The translations under genes were made by a program, and so were the position numbers. A model generated the notes under the pieces. That model was not told the DNA's origin. It made no database searches and saw nothing but the letters and a program-made list of their open reading frames with translations. Of a stretch of 64,000 nucleotides of DNA, positions 23,153 through 35,300 are shown piece by piece (position 1 is the first letter of the stretch; every line of letters begins with the position of its first letter). This DNA is from Zizania palustris. Its lineage: Eukaryota; Streptophyta; Magnoliopsida; Poales; Poaceae. The DNA is taken from contig JAAALK010000082.1 of assembly GCA_019279435.1 (NCBI GenBank), positions 19,745,116 through 19,809,115 on the forward strand, in the 5' to 3' direction.

Positions 23153-24420
23153 TTGGAGGGCACGTGGATCATGGACTCCGGTTGTTCGCGCCATATGACC
23201 GGAGATGCAGCATGGTTCTCCAGCCTCACAAAAACCAAGCAAAAGGAACATATCACCTTCGGCAACAATCGAAGGAGTATAGTGAAAGGTAAAGGTATGG
23301 TAAGAATCAACTCGAATTTCACTCTCAAAGATGTTGCATTGGTTGAAAACTTGGGATACAAATTGCTTTCTGTATCTCAATTGCTTGATGAGGGCTTCAA
23401 AGTGCGATTCCATTACGATACTTCGCAAGTACTCAATTATGATGGTGTTGTGGTCTGTAAGATCTTTAGAGTTGGGAGAGTTTTTGGAGCTGATTTTTCT
23501 AAGTCATCTGGTTCTTCTCATTGTCTTGTTGCACATTCGACTTCTGAGCTTTGGAAGTGGCATAGGAGACTAGGGCATATGAGCCTTGAGTTGCTTGCTC
23601 ATCTAAGTGCCCTAGGTCTGATCCGAGGATTGCCCAAGCTCAAGTTTGAGAAGAATTTAGTTTGCGCTCCATGTCGACATGGAAAAATGATTGCCGCTTC
23701 GCACTCGCCAGTCACCACAGTGATGACTGAACAACCCGGAGAACTTCTCCACATGGACACTGTAGGTCCCTCTCGGGTTAGTTCATTAGGCGGCAAGTGG
23801 TATGTATTAGTCATTGTCGACGATTTCTCTCGCTACTTTTGAGTCTTCTTTCTTGCCATCAAGGATGAAGTGTTTTCACACTTTCGGAACATGGCTTTGA
23901 GACTTTTCACTGAACTCCCTGGTGCATTGAAATTCATTCGAAGTGATAATGGCACTGAGTTCAAGAACAGTCTCTTTGTTGACTTTTGCATGGAGCATGG
24001 CATAGAACTACAATTCTCTGCTCCGCGAGTTCCTCAACAGAACGGTGTTGTTGAGAGAAAGAATCACACTTTGATTGAGATGGCTAGGACGATGCTCGAT
24101 GAGCACAAGACTCCTAGAAAATTCTAGGCTGAGGCCATGAACACTGCTTGTTACATCTCAAACCGAATCTTCTAGCACTCAATTTTGAACATGACATCTT
24201 ATGAGCTACGTTTTGGGAGACAACCCAAAGTTACTCATCTTCGAGTCTTTGGTTGTCGTTGCTTTATCCTAAAACGTGGAAATTTGGATAAATTTGAGTC
24301 ACGCTCTTCTGATGGGATCTTTATGGGTTACACTACACATGGTCATTCTTATCATGTTTATAATTTGGAAACTAACACTGTCATCGAGTCATGTGATGTG
24401 ACTTTTGATGAATCAACCCC
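23153..24420 (+). pseudogene. Protease and integrase of element E
   Basis: The protease core is TWIMDSGCSRHMTGD (about 23160-23205). The pre-integrase HHCC region reads WKWHRRLGHMSLELL with CAPCRHGKM. The integrase core has LLHMDTVGP (Asp), RSDNGTEFKN (Asp) and VPQQNGVVERKN (Glu). Stops occur at 23840-23842 (FW), 24125-24127 and 24172-24174, each at a position where Trp or Gln is expected, so C-to-T or G-to-A changes explain them. Confidence 0.9.
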
Positions 24421-26301
24421 CTCTGTTAGTTCTACCTTTGAACAGGCAAATGAACACGACATGGAGCAGACCATCTTCAAAGAAGAAGATCCCGGAGATT
24501 TCGAGGATGAACCCCTACTACCCTCGACATCGACCCTAGAATCCGACCCCGCTTTGACCACTTCGGCACAAGGTCCCGAAGAAACTACCTCGATATCGGT
24601 CATCTTGGACCACTCCAACACACAAGTTGACGGGGAGACTGCATCCCGCCACGAGGCTCCACATCATGTTCAAAGGATGCATCCTCCCGAGCAGATCATT
24701 GGTGAGCTTGATCAAAGGGTAACACGTTCTCATGCTCATTTCACTGATTCCACTTTTATTGCTTCTTTCGAGCCCTTAGATGTTAGTCATGCACATTCTG
24801 ATTCTAGTTGGTTCAATGCCATGCATGAAGAACTTGAAAATTTTGAGAGAAACCAAGTCTAGACTTTAGTTGATCCTCCACCAAATGTTCATTTCATTGG
24901 AACAAAATGGATTTTCAAATACAAACAAGGGGAGGATGGGACTGTAGTTAGAAACAAGGATAGACTTGTAGCTCAGGGCTATTCTCAATTAGAAGGGATT
25001 AATTTTACTGAAACTTTTGCACCTGTTGCTCGTCTTGAGGCCATTAGGATTTTACTTGCATTTGTGACATCCCGAGGATTCAAACTCTATCAAATGGATA
25101 TCAAAAGTGCTTTCCTTAATGGCTTCATAGGCGGAGATGTTTATGTAAAACAACCCCTGGCTTTGAAAACCCCAAATACCCACATAAAGTCCTTAAACTT
25201 CATAAGGCTCTTTATGGACTCAAACAGGCCCCTCGGGCATGGTATGATAGACTTAAGTCTTTTCTGCTTGAGCGGGGGTATTTGATGGGATCTGTTGATA
25301 AAACCCTGTTCACTCTCAAGCATGGAAAAGATTTCCTCCTAGTCTAGATTTATGTGGATAATATCATCTTTGGTGGCTCTTCTCATGCTTTGGTTGCCGA
25401 GTTTGCAGATACCACGAGGAGGGAGTTTGAGATGTCCATGATAGGCAAACTCATGTTTTTCCTTGGTTTGCAAATCAAGAAAAGCAAACAAGGTACCTTT
25501 GTTCACCAGACAAAATACACCAAGGACCTGCTCAAGAAGTTCGACATAACTGATGTGAAGCCTCTCTCTACTCCGATGGCTACTTCGATAGCATTGGATC
25601 CTGACGAGGAAGGAGAAGCCATAGATAAAAAGGAGTTCCGAAGCACGATCGGCTCCCTCCTCACTTGACTGCTACGAGGCCGGACATACACTTTACAATG
25701 TGTTTGTGCGCTCGTTTTTAGGCTTCACCACGAGCTTCGCACCACCAAGCTGTAAAGCGCATTCTTAGGTATCTCAAACATACCCTTGAATTTGGCATTA
25801 TGTATTCTGCGTCTTCCTCTTTGTGTCTTCGAGGTTATTCCGATGCGGATTTTGCTGGGTGTAGGATTGATAGGAAAAGTACCTCTCGTACTTGTCATTT
25901 TCTGGGTACTTCGCTGGTTTGCTGGTCTTCCCGCAAATAGTCTAGTGTTGCACAATCGACGGCTGAGGCCGAATATGTTGCTGCAGCTAGCTGTTGCTCT
26001 TAGATTTTGTGGATGGTTTAAACTTTGCGGGATTTCGGGTTAAACTATAAGAGTGTTCCACTTTTTGTGATAACACTAGTGCTATTTGTATTCCAAACAA
26101 CCCGGTTCAGCATTCCAGAACCAAACACATTGATGTGTGATATCATTTTCTCAGAGATCATAATGAGAAGGGTGATATTGAGCTTCAATATGTTGATACC
26201 CAACACCAGCTAGCCGATATTTTCACAAAACGCCTCGATGCTTCTCGTTTTGCCTAGTTGCATGGGGAACTTGGTATTTATCACCCTTATGACATTTTGT
26301 G
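24421..26301 (+). pseudogene. Reverse transcriptase and RNase H of element E
   Basis: A Ser/Glu-rich linker leads to HPPEQIIG and the RT start SWFNAMHEELENFERNQV. TKWIFKYKQGEDGTV and QMDIKSAFLNG, with the first catalytic Asp, follow. The active box reads YVDN instead of YVDD (about 25352-25363), removing a catalytic Asp. RNase H from about 25690 shows GYSDADFAG, STAEAEYVAA and a final QLADIFTKRLD, ending with TGA at 26299-26301. Several stops and frameshifts. Confidence 0.88.
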
Positions 26302-27432
26302 AGGGGGAGCAGATTTTGATTGTCTTGCATATGCTCGTTGTGTGTGAAATTGCATTTACATCTTTTGCACTTATATGCCTGATTTTAATTCATGAAATCA
26401 TGTCAACTCAACTCTATTTAATATGTCTAAAACATTATGTGCATGATTCTTTCTTCCAAAATGAAATCATGCTCACTGCTTAGTCTTGAATCTAGCATGT
26501 TTAGGCAGGACTGCTTTAGATATCTTTTATCTGCTTGATAGCAAGACTCCTTTTCTCTGGATGCTAAACATTGCAACTTGAAAAATTGTTCTATATACTC
26601 ATGGATATTCATCAAGTGATAAACAATTTGTTCACTTAATCAAAATTCCAAAAATCCATGATTTGCATGCTTCAAAGCAAAAAGATCCAAGTGGGTTTGT
26701 TTGTCGCACTACTCTATTCTAGACTGCTTACCATTGCACATTGGTCTGAACTGGGATAGTGTAGTGTATGCCAAAATCACCGCCTTAAGCTTCTGATGGC
26801 TTTCATGCCTAGGCTTGGCTTGATTGGAAAGTATAAGGTAGACAAACAAATAACCCCTGGCATTATGAAAAGAACAACAAATTAATTGATCATCAAGTTT
26901 GCTTTCAATGCTCCACTTGAACTGGACTTGTCTATCTAGAGTAGAAATTTACTAGCTTTGCGCAGTCCCTGCTTTTACTTGTCTAGTTACCTTGATTTTG
27001 TGGTGATGATTTTATTTCAAAGTGATAAAATCACATGTTGTCATCATGTTTTTTAGAGAATGTTAAATATAGCTGAGCATATGATTATTGGTATTAAAAT
27101 TGGCATATTTTTGCTTTATATGTCCTTGCAATTCTACTCATTTAGAAGCTTTGAATCTTTTAAATGCTCCTTGATGCTTGCACTGCCAAATGGGGAGAAA
27201 TTTTTGAGTTCCCTATAGCAAGGGGATAAAATAACTCAGGGGGAGTTTTATCTTGCAAAGGGAAAGATTTGTCAAAGGGGCTTTTACTCTTTTGAAAAGG
27301 GGGAGGAAAATTCTTTTGTCAAGTGACATGGTTTGGCTCGTCTCTGAGTTTTTATGGTCACTTGTGTGCTGAAATTTTTCAAATTTTCTTGAACTTGAAT
27401 TTGGTTGTCAATGCACTCATCAAGGGGGAGAT
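26302..27432 (+). other. 3' untranslated region and polypurine tract of element E
   Basis: 1.13 kb of AT-rich DNA without a meaningful frame. G-rich stretches (GAGGGGGAGCAG near 26300, GGGGGAG near 27238 and AGGGGGAGG near 27299) precede the functional-looking tract CAAGGGGGAGAT at 27421-27432, which touches the 3' LTR. The G-rich repeats could be extra polypurine tracts. I see no envelope-like frame, although some SIRE elements have one here. Confidence 0.75.
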
Positions 27433-29535
27433 TGAGAAACCAAGGGTTGGTTTCGGGGTCTGTGATGAGTGATTGACAGATTTATCCTCTGATTCGAAGG
27501 GGTCCCTCCGAAGGGGTTCAGAGGTTGCTTAACCGAAGGGTTCGGTGGGTTCTGGTTGCTGTGGCTGTTGCAGCGGAGTGTGCCTATCGGAGGGGTCCGA
27601 CAGTACACAATGACTTGGTTGTACCGAAGGGTTCGGTACTTTGGGCGGTACACCGGAGGGTGTGCCGAAGGTTGTTTACCCGGAGAGGTCTCCGGGGTAC
27701 TGAATACACTCGTCTGTTTTTCTGAGGTGCGCAGGTGACTTCGGAGGTGACACACGGTTCGTAGCAAGTGAACCTGGGTCAAGCGGGAGGCTTGATGCCA
27801 GGCGAGCGGGGAGCTCAGTCACGAAGGCTGCGAAGGGGTCGAGGTCAGACCTCGGGTCGAGGTGCGCCAGGAGAAGGCAGTAAGTGCAGAGCATGGCTCT
27901 GGGTGGAGGTACCCCGAGACGAAGTCCTCGGAGGCGAGGCACTTCGAAGGGTACTCCGAATGTAGTAACTTCGGAGTATGGTGGACCAAGTCCTCTCCAA
28001 TGAGGCAGGGCTTTCGAAGTGTGCTCCGGAGGGAGGCACTCGAAGGTATACCCGACGAAGGTCTCAGAAGTCGGGGTGCATCGAAGGCATGGTCCGGGTG
28101 AGAATCATCGAGGAGTGTGCTCGGGGAGAGAAACTACGACGAAGTGCTCATGGAATGCTTCATGCGGAGGCCTTGGACGAAGGAGGGACTTCGAAGGGTG
28201 GTACTCCAAAGGTGGGGCTTCGGAGTGAGGCTGGCTCCCGAGTGAAGCTGACTTCGGAGTGAAGCTATCTTCGGAGTGAGGCTGACTCCGGAGTGAGGCT
28301 GACTTGAGGTACTTCGGCCATGCATGGCTTCGGTACACGGACTGAAGGAGTTCGAGCTAGGAGAAGCTGCGAAGCCGTGGTGGTCCACTCCGAAGGTGTT
28401 GGTGCGAAGGCCCAAGGGCTTTGACGGCTTCGTCTCAAAACCGTCTCTGTATCGAAGGCTGACTTCGGTGAAGCGAAGACCGTCAGGCTCAAGGCTTCTC
28501 ACCGAAGCTACCGTACCCCTCACGTGTGGAGGGGGCTTCATAAGGGTCCAAAACTACAAAGGTTGACCGCGTCTGCTCTGCAAAAGCTGGTGCTGTCTCC
28601 TCTGTGAAGCTGACAAAAGAAGCCTCCAAATAAAGTAGACTACCAGTTGTACCCCCTGTTCTGATGAGACAAAAATAGTGTAAACCCTAGGGGTAAAGTA
28701 GTCTATTCACAGGGCTGAATAGTGCCTATAAATAGTGGAAGCTAGGTAGGTCACATTAACACTTTGAGCAGTCATTTTTGAGCTCCTGTGCTAGCCGCCA
28801 CACACGTTGTATTCAATCTATGAGTTCATTTTGTGTTCCCTGTTCATGCAATGAAGTATTGATTCTGTTCTTCTTTCACTACTTGGACTTGTATTGTGTG
28901 TTGCACTTCACATTTTGATTTCTCTGTGCACCATTTTTCTGGGTTGAGTTTGTGCACTGGATCTCGTCTCGAGAAGTGTGTGAGAAGTCTGTTCTTGTGA
29001 AGTGTGTGTTTTTCAGTGTCTGACTTGAGTCGAAGCCCGTTTTTCTTCCCTTCTCGAAGTCCTTGGAGAAGTCTATTCAGTGTGCGTATTTGGTCGCTGT
29101 CGCTAAGTATTTGGTCGAAATCCGCAGTGGGAAGTCTGCTCTTGCGAAGGGTGTAGTGCGAAGCCTGCTCGAAGGCACCCAGTGTGCTGAGCCTGCACTG
29201 ACTTAGCATAGCTGATCGACGACCTCAGAGGGAAGTCCGCTCTTGCGAAGGGTGAAGTGCGAAGCCTGATCAAAGGCACCCTGTGTGCGGAGCCTGCACT
29301 GACTTAGCAGAGCTGAATTTTCGGGGTTGTGGGTGGAGCGAAGTCTTCTTGGCTTCGAACGTTTGCTCATTGCGAAGCCTGATTTCGGAGCTGTGAAATA
29401 CCTCCGAACCAGAACTTCGAAGGGTGTGTTGAAGCCTGTTCCGCAGAAGACAGAAGTAAAACAGAAGGCTATTTTTAGTCTGAAATTTTAAAAGCTCCCA
29501 TTCACCCCCCTCTGGTCGCCGTTTTCAGTCCAACA
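27433..29535 (+). repeat. 3' LTR of element E
   Basis: 2103 bp, TGAGAAACC to CCAACA, TATAAATA at 28727-28734. Its distal 400 bp examined differ from the 5' LTR at about 3 percent, but the first 330 bp differ at about 9 percent, mostly by transitions. It lacks the 57-bp segment, apparently lost between TCTG repeats, and has one fewer unit of the GGAGTGAGGCTGACTCC array. Confidence 0.95.
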
Positions 29536-29540
29536 GAGTG

Positions 29541-29905
29541 TTAAAGCAAGATGGCTTATCGGTCAACGAGTACTAAACTCTTTTGAAGGATAATCTAGAG
29601 GAAGTGACCGATAACAGACTAAGGGCTTTAGAAGCAATAGAAGTAGACAAGAGAAGAGTAGCTAAAGCCTACAAAAAGAAGGTTAAACCGAAATCATTTC
29701 AAGTAGGAGATTTGGTTTGGAAGACGATTTTACCCTTAGGCACGAAGAGTCCTAAATTTGGTAAATGGTCACCTAGTTGGGAAGGTCCCTTTAAGATAGC
29801 CGAAATCGCTCCCGGCAATGCCTACGTGTTGGAATCTCTGCAAGGAGAGTGGTTTTGAAGAGCTTTGAATGGTAGGTACTTGAAAAGGTATTTCCCAAGC
29901 ATATG
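29541..29905 (+). pseudogene. Integrase of element A, C-terminal part
   Basis: The A frame resumes after the right GAGTG copy. A stop comes early, then an open stretch from 29583 encodes RALEAIEVDKRRVAKAYKKK, VKPKSFQVGDLVWK and KWSPSWEGPFKIAEI, the SH3-like C-terminal domain of Gypsy integrases. A TGA at 29856-29858 precedes the family ending GRYLKRYFPS. It completes the integrase that both B and E split. Confidence 0.88.
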
Positions 29906-29989
29906 GCAAACAACATAAAAGGTGTCAAAAAGCCGATATGGACGGTATCGTCTTCAGTTCACTGTGCTTTTAGTTCACTTAGTTCACTA

Positions 29990-30005
29990 AAAGGCAGGGG
30001 GCATG
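29990..30005 (+). promoter_or_regulatory. Polypurine tract of element A
   Basis: AAAGGCAGGGGGCATG directly precedes the TGTTGATAG start of the LTR; it would prime plus-strand synthesis. Only about 90 bp separate the end of the integrase from it, so unlike B and D this element has no antisense gene here. Confidence 0.75.
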
Positions 30006-31268
30006 TGTTGATAGCAAAAAATGGCATTAATGGCTGAGATTGTCAAAATATCAATTTTGGTGATTGGGCCAAAAATACACATGTCCGGAGTCAGGCCGAA
30101 ATCCTATAGGGTCGAAGGTCCATTGGGCTATGGGCTCCGAAATCCTCTGGCTAGCCCACGGCCTTCGGCCAGGAAGCCTTCGGAGGCCCACGCCACTAAA
30201 GTTTCGGCCCAAGGAGCAGGCCTCGACGGGCCTGGCCGAAGCCCACTTCGGTAGAGATAGAGTTGGATGCAATTCCGGCTAATTTTTTATCTCTATCCAA
30301 GCTGAATTATAGCAGATTAGATCTGAAGTTTGGCCCCTATAAATAGAGAGGTGATGCCAGCATAGAGAGCCCCCCAAACAAATCAAACACAAAGCCCTAT
30401 CTTTGATCGCATTTATTTACCTTTACTTTTCTCCACCTCTTCGTGGGTTTGCCTGGAAGCCCTCCGCCGGCCACTTCGGAACAGTGGTAACCCTTGTAAC
30501 TTCGCTTGTGAAGTATCTGTTAATCTACGTAATAGATTGCTATCGCCTTGTTACTTCGCCTGTGAAGTATTCGCTAATCTGCGTAACAAATTGCTACCTT
30601 CGCCACTTGTGCAACACTTAGCAGAATTCGGTCCTCAGGCCGAATTGGTACTTCGAACCCTCTTTGTTGTAGGTCCCCACGTTCGGAGCTACTTCGTTAG
30701 AGGTGTCCAGAGCTGAGAGATCGGTTTCGGAGGTCGTCAGGACACCCTTTGGCGAGACTACAGGTTTCGATGACAGGCTTCACCAGCATACTTCGTCACA
30801 ACAGGCTTTGCCACGATCGTATTCTGGATGAAGTTACGCCCGTGCGCGGCCCTCGCATCATTATTCTGTAATTTTCCATATCGGAGACCTCACGCCAAAC
30901 CCCGTTGTTCGTAGGTGATCATCGCGTCCAGATCCGTTCAGGGTTCATCTTAAGTCGGATCAGCCCGAACACCGAAGGCACCCTTCGGCGGGATACTTTG
31001 CACCAGACACCGAAGGTATACTTTGGCGACCTCTTTGCACCAGACTTCGAAGCAGATAGGCTCTGACCAGTTTGCTGATTTTATTATGTTTAATATATTT
31101 CTTTCGGCTGATTGGATTATTTTGTGTGATCTGATTGCCTGGCGACTCCACCCCCTTATCACGAACGTGACGTCAGTGCTGCGTCACTCTTAGGCTAGTT
31201 CCTAAATATCCGCGCACTTTTGGATCGTCAAACTGACCCAAGTGTGGGGGCACATTTTCGTGTCAACA
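30006..31268 (+). repeat. 3' LTR of element A
   Basis: 1263 bp with inverted ends TGTTGA...TCAACA. TATAAATA is at 30338-30345. A tandem duplication of about 54 bp (units near 30496 and 30549, theme GTTACTTCGCCTGTGAAGTA) and a second weaker duplication around 30970-31060 (CACCGAAGG units) are present. The matching 5' LTR lies outside the window, so neither age nor target duplication can be checked; GTGTC (31269-31273) would be the right duplication. Confidence 0.88.
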
Positions 31269-31461
31269 GTGTCCAAACCCGATTGTGAACAAAGTTCTCA
31301 AGCTCTTCTTGCATGGTGTTTATCCAATTTGCATCAGAAAGAGCATGAGAGACATCTCTGGGCTCAAAAGAGGCAACAAAAGCAAATTCAGCAAACACAG
31401 CAAGTGAGCCAACAAAAGAGCACAAGGACCTCGAAGTGAGATCACCGATGATGAGCTCTTA
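31269..31461 (-). pseudogene. Copia fragment X (integrase-RT junction), left part
   Basis: The minus strand encodes FVASFEPRDVSHALSDAN and WINTMQEELENFVHNRVWTL, the start of a SIRE-like Copia reverse transcriptase similar to the one in E at 24750-24860. Its 3' side is cut by element A and its 5' side by element C. The sequence continues at 39162. This is older DNA into which both A and C jumped. Confidence 0.8.
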
Positions 31462-32370
31462 TGATGGGGGAGTGGTCCCGATCTTCCGCTAGGTAAAGGA
31501 TAAACTTGGGTTGGTGGATAATCTCGACGTTGGCGATCCAAGGCTCCGGTCCGGCGGATCAAAACCTTGCAATCGTTACACCACTGTCTCCGTTGGTTAT
31601 CAACCACGCAGAACGCGATTGACCTCGCCACGAAGGCTAATTCCTGCAAGCGAACCCAAGAACACAAGCAAGAACAGGAAGGATACAAATCGAATGCCAA
31701 ATCACAGACAAACGAAGATAAGGTGAGGTTTCACAAACGCCAATGCAGCAGCCAATCGGTCCGGTGCAAGAGGCGGGATCTAAACACAACAGTGTAGATG
31801 CAACAAAGCAAAACCTAACCCTAGAGTTGGCTGGCGTGAGAATATATAGGGCGGCGGCCTGTGGAAGGGGAACAGACTTGGGCTGTGGGCTAGAAGACGT
31901 ACAGACTCAGATTATGGCCAACATGGCCCAGTTCTGTCACGCAGTACTGTTTTAAATACACAGGACGACTCGAGACTCCAAATGAGGTGAAACCAACGGC
32001 AAACGATCCGTCTTCTCCTCAGCTTTCCAAAAAGTCAAAGAACGCGCCAATCGGACTTCGTATGAGGAAGTTATGCCCATTTTGGTGAAAGGTAGTCGAT
32101 GTAGTCCGAACCAGCGAATTCTTGACTTCAAATCATCCGTGCGGCTCCGTCTTCAACTCCAACTCTCCTATTCCATCTCCCATGTTCCTAAGCAACAAAA
32201 TATCACTAGTATTCAGTAGCATCCCATGCAAACAAATATAATCAAAGTTGCTAAGGAACGAATTAACCTCATGGTTCAAGCGACGGGCACGGGCGCGTGT
32301 GATTGGTCCTTGTAGTTGAATTGTAGGTGGAGGCTCCATGTGTGTATCATGTGAAGTGATGTCCTCATCA
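31462..32370 (-). repeat. 3' LTR of element C
   Basis: 909 bp. On minus it starts TGATGAGGACATC and ends CCACTCCCCCATCA. Bases 32133-32370 also encode the last 78 residues and stop of the polyprotein. A TATA-type box (CTATATATTC) lies about mid-LTR on minus near 31840-31850. Confidence 0.97.
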
Positions 32371-35300
32371 TCCTCCCCTTCTTGAATTGGAGTCGTCCTC
32401 GACTCAAGCTCATCATCATCTCCCAAATAGGGCTTTAAATCTGAAATGTTAAATGTGGGACTAACCCCAAAAGCTGCAGGCAACTCAAGCTTATATGCAT
32501 TGTCATTTATCTTCTCAAGCACACGGAAAGGACCATCAGCACGGGGCATCAATTTAGACTTTCGTAAATCAGGAAAACGATCCTTGCGCAAGTGCAACCA
32601 AACAAGATCACCCGGTTCAAATGTTATCTCTTTTCTACCCTTACTACCATAAGCACGATATTTCTCATTCATTTTCTCTATGTTTGCTTTAGTAGTTTCA
32701 TGCATCTTAAGTAATAATTCAGTACGTGTAGTAGCATCAAAATTCAAGTTTTCAGATGGTGGTAATGGTAGCAAATCAATAGGAGCACGCGGATTAAAGC
32801 CATAGACCACTTGAAACGGACTTACCTTAGTAGTGGAGTGTACTGACCTATTATATGCAAACTCAATATGAGGTAGACACTCTTCCCAGAGCTTCAAGTT
32901 GGTCTTCAAAACAGCCCTCAACATGGTGGACAATGTGCGGTTGACGACCTCCGTTTTTCCATCCGTTTGGGGGTGACAAGTAGTAGAAAACAGCAGCTTC
33001 GTCCCCAACTTATGCCACAACGTCCTCCAAAAATGACTTAAGAATTTGGCATCACGATCTGAAACGATGGTATTGGGAACTCCATGCAAGCGTACGACCT
33101 CTCTGAAAAACAAATCAGCAACATTTGTAGCATCGTCGCTCTTGTGACAAGGTATAAAATGCGCCATTTTAGAGAAACGATCTACCACCACAAAAATACT
33201 ATCTCTCCCCCTCCTAGTTCTGGGTAATCCTAACACAAAATCCATAGAAATATCCTCCCAAGGTACACTAGGAACGAGCAGAGGCATATAAAGACCATGT
33301 GGGTTTAGACGGGACTTAGCTTTATTGCAAGTAGTGCATTGTGCCACATAGCGCTCAACATCTCGTCTCATCTTAGGCCAATAGAAATGTGTGGACAGCA
33401 CATCTTCGGTTTTCTTGGATCCAAAATGACCCATCAAACCACCACCGTGTGCTTCCTGCAATAACAACAAGCGAAGAGAGCTAGCCGGAACGCATAACTT
33501 GTTAGCACGAAAAAGATATCCATGATTCAGCACATATTTGTTCCAAGCACGGTCATTTGTACAATTTCCAAAAGCATCCTTGAAGTCCAAATTAGTAGCA
33601 TACATGTCCTTCAATGTTTCTAAACCAAAGATCTTACAATCAAGTTGAGAAAGCAATGTATACCGTCTAGATAAAGCATCAGCAATCACATTATCTTTCC
33701 CTTTCTTATGCTTAATGATATATGGAAAAGTCTCAATAAATTCTACCCATTTAGCATGTCGTTTATTCAGATTTGCTTGACTACGTATATGCTTCAATGC
33801 TTCATGATCCGAATGAATAATAAACTCCTTAGGCAAAAGGTAATGTTGCCAAGTTTCAAGCACTCGCACTAAGGCATATAATTCCTTATCATAGGTAGAA
33901 TAGTTCAACTGTGGGCCATGTAATTTCTCACTAAAATAGGCCACGGGTTTACCTCCTTGCAGCAGCAAACCTCCTAATCCAAAACCACTAGCATCACATT
34001 CTAACTCAAAAGGCTTACCGAAGTCGGGTAACTGAAGTAGAGGTGCATGTTGGCGATCTTTGAGTGTGGCAAAAGCTTGTTCATGTGCTGGCTCCCCCGC
34101 AAAAGTAATTCCCTTCTTGGTCAACTCATGCAAAGGACCGGCTATGGTGCTGAAATCTTTCACAAAACGCCGGTAGAAACCTGCAAGACCAAGAAAACTA
34201 CGTACCTGTGTGATAGTTTGGGGTTGCGGCCAGCTGTTGATTGCTTCTACCTTTGCCGCGTCAACCTCAATACCCTGTGAAGTGACAACATATCCAAGAA
34301 ACACAACTCGATCCGTGCAAAACGTGCACTTCTCAAGGTTACCAAACATTCTAGCCTCACGGAGGACAAAAAAAACAGCATGTAGGTGTTCAACATGTTC
34401 AGTGAGAGACTTGCTATAAACCAAGATATCATCAAAGTAGACGACCACAAAGCGTCCTATAAAGTGCCGTAGGACTTCGTTCATCAAGCGCGTGAAGGTA
34501 CTAGGTGCATTAGTAAGTCCAAAAGGCATGACAAGCCACTCATATAATCCAAACTTTGTTTTAAAAGCAGTTTTCCATTCATCACCTAGTTTCATGCGAA
34601 TTTGGTGGTAGCCACTACGGAGATCGATCTTAGAAAAGATAATGGCACCACTAAGCTCATCAAGCATGTCATCCAATCTAGGAATAGGGTGTCGATATCG
34701 AATGGTGATATTATTAATAGCACGACAATCAACACACATGCGCCAACTACCATCTTTCTTAGGTACCAAAAGAACGGGTACTGCACAAGGACTAAGGCTT
34801 TCACGGACGTACCCACGATCAAGAAGGTCCTGTACTTGGCGCTCAATTTCTTTTGTCTCCTCCAGATTCGTGCGGTACGCTGCACGATTAGGAAGAGACG
34901 CTCCCGGGACCAAATCAGTTTGGTGCTCGATGCCGCGTATCGGTGGCAGCCCGGGTGGTATCTCAGCAGGAAAAACATCTTTAAACTCCTGCAAAAGGTC
35001 AGTGACTGCAACAGGAACAGAGCTAGGAATGTTCGCAAGTGAAAACAACACGTTTGTGCAAATCAAGACATATAGCAAGGGGGTATCATCACAAATTTCA
35101 GCAAGGTCAGTTTTAGTTGCAAGCATGACACGCCCTTTCAGATTTATAACTTGTGATGAAGAAGGAGAAGCAATTTTATCTTTCTGTTGCCTCAAAAGCG
35201 TCTTAGCTACTTGCTGATTTTCAGAAGGTTGTTTGCTCTTTTGTGCATCCCTAGCATGTTTTTCTTGTTCAAATTTTACAATTTCAGCAGGAGTCATAGG

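Larger units (their letters stand above)
18420..29535 (+). mobile_element. Element E: SIRE/Maximus-like Ty1/Copia, inserted in A integrase
   Basis: An 11.1-kb element with LTRs of 2187 and 2103 bp, exact 5-bp target duplications GAGTG (18415-18419 and 29536-29540), an initiator tRNA-Met-type primer site and a polypurine tract. Domain order gag, PR, INT, RT, RNase H is that of Copia. Large LTRs, a long gag with two zinc knuckles and long pol are typical of the SIRE/Maximus lineage. Many stops and an altered RT active site show it is inactive. Confidence 0.93.

Noticed and set aside
26302..27432. Envelope-like gene downstream of pol in E, as in some SIRE elements
   Set aside because: No frame over about 80 codons with signal peptide or membrane segment; only AT-rich DNA with G-rich tracts.
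31511..31955. Open frames in the LTRs of C (60-76 codons, duplicated at 38297-38741)
   Set aside because: Duplicated only because the LTRs are; they use non-ATG or weak starts and have no domain.
34592..35217. Frames of 146-191 codons on + opposite the gag-pol of C
   Set aside because: They mirror the intact minus-strand RT coding; composition is explained by the sense codons.
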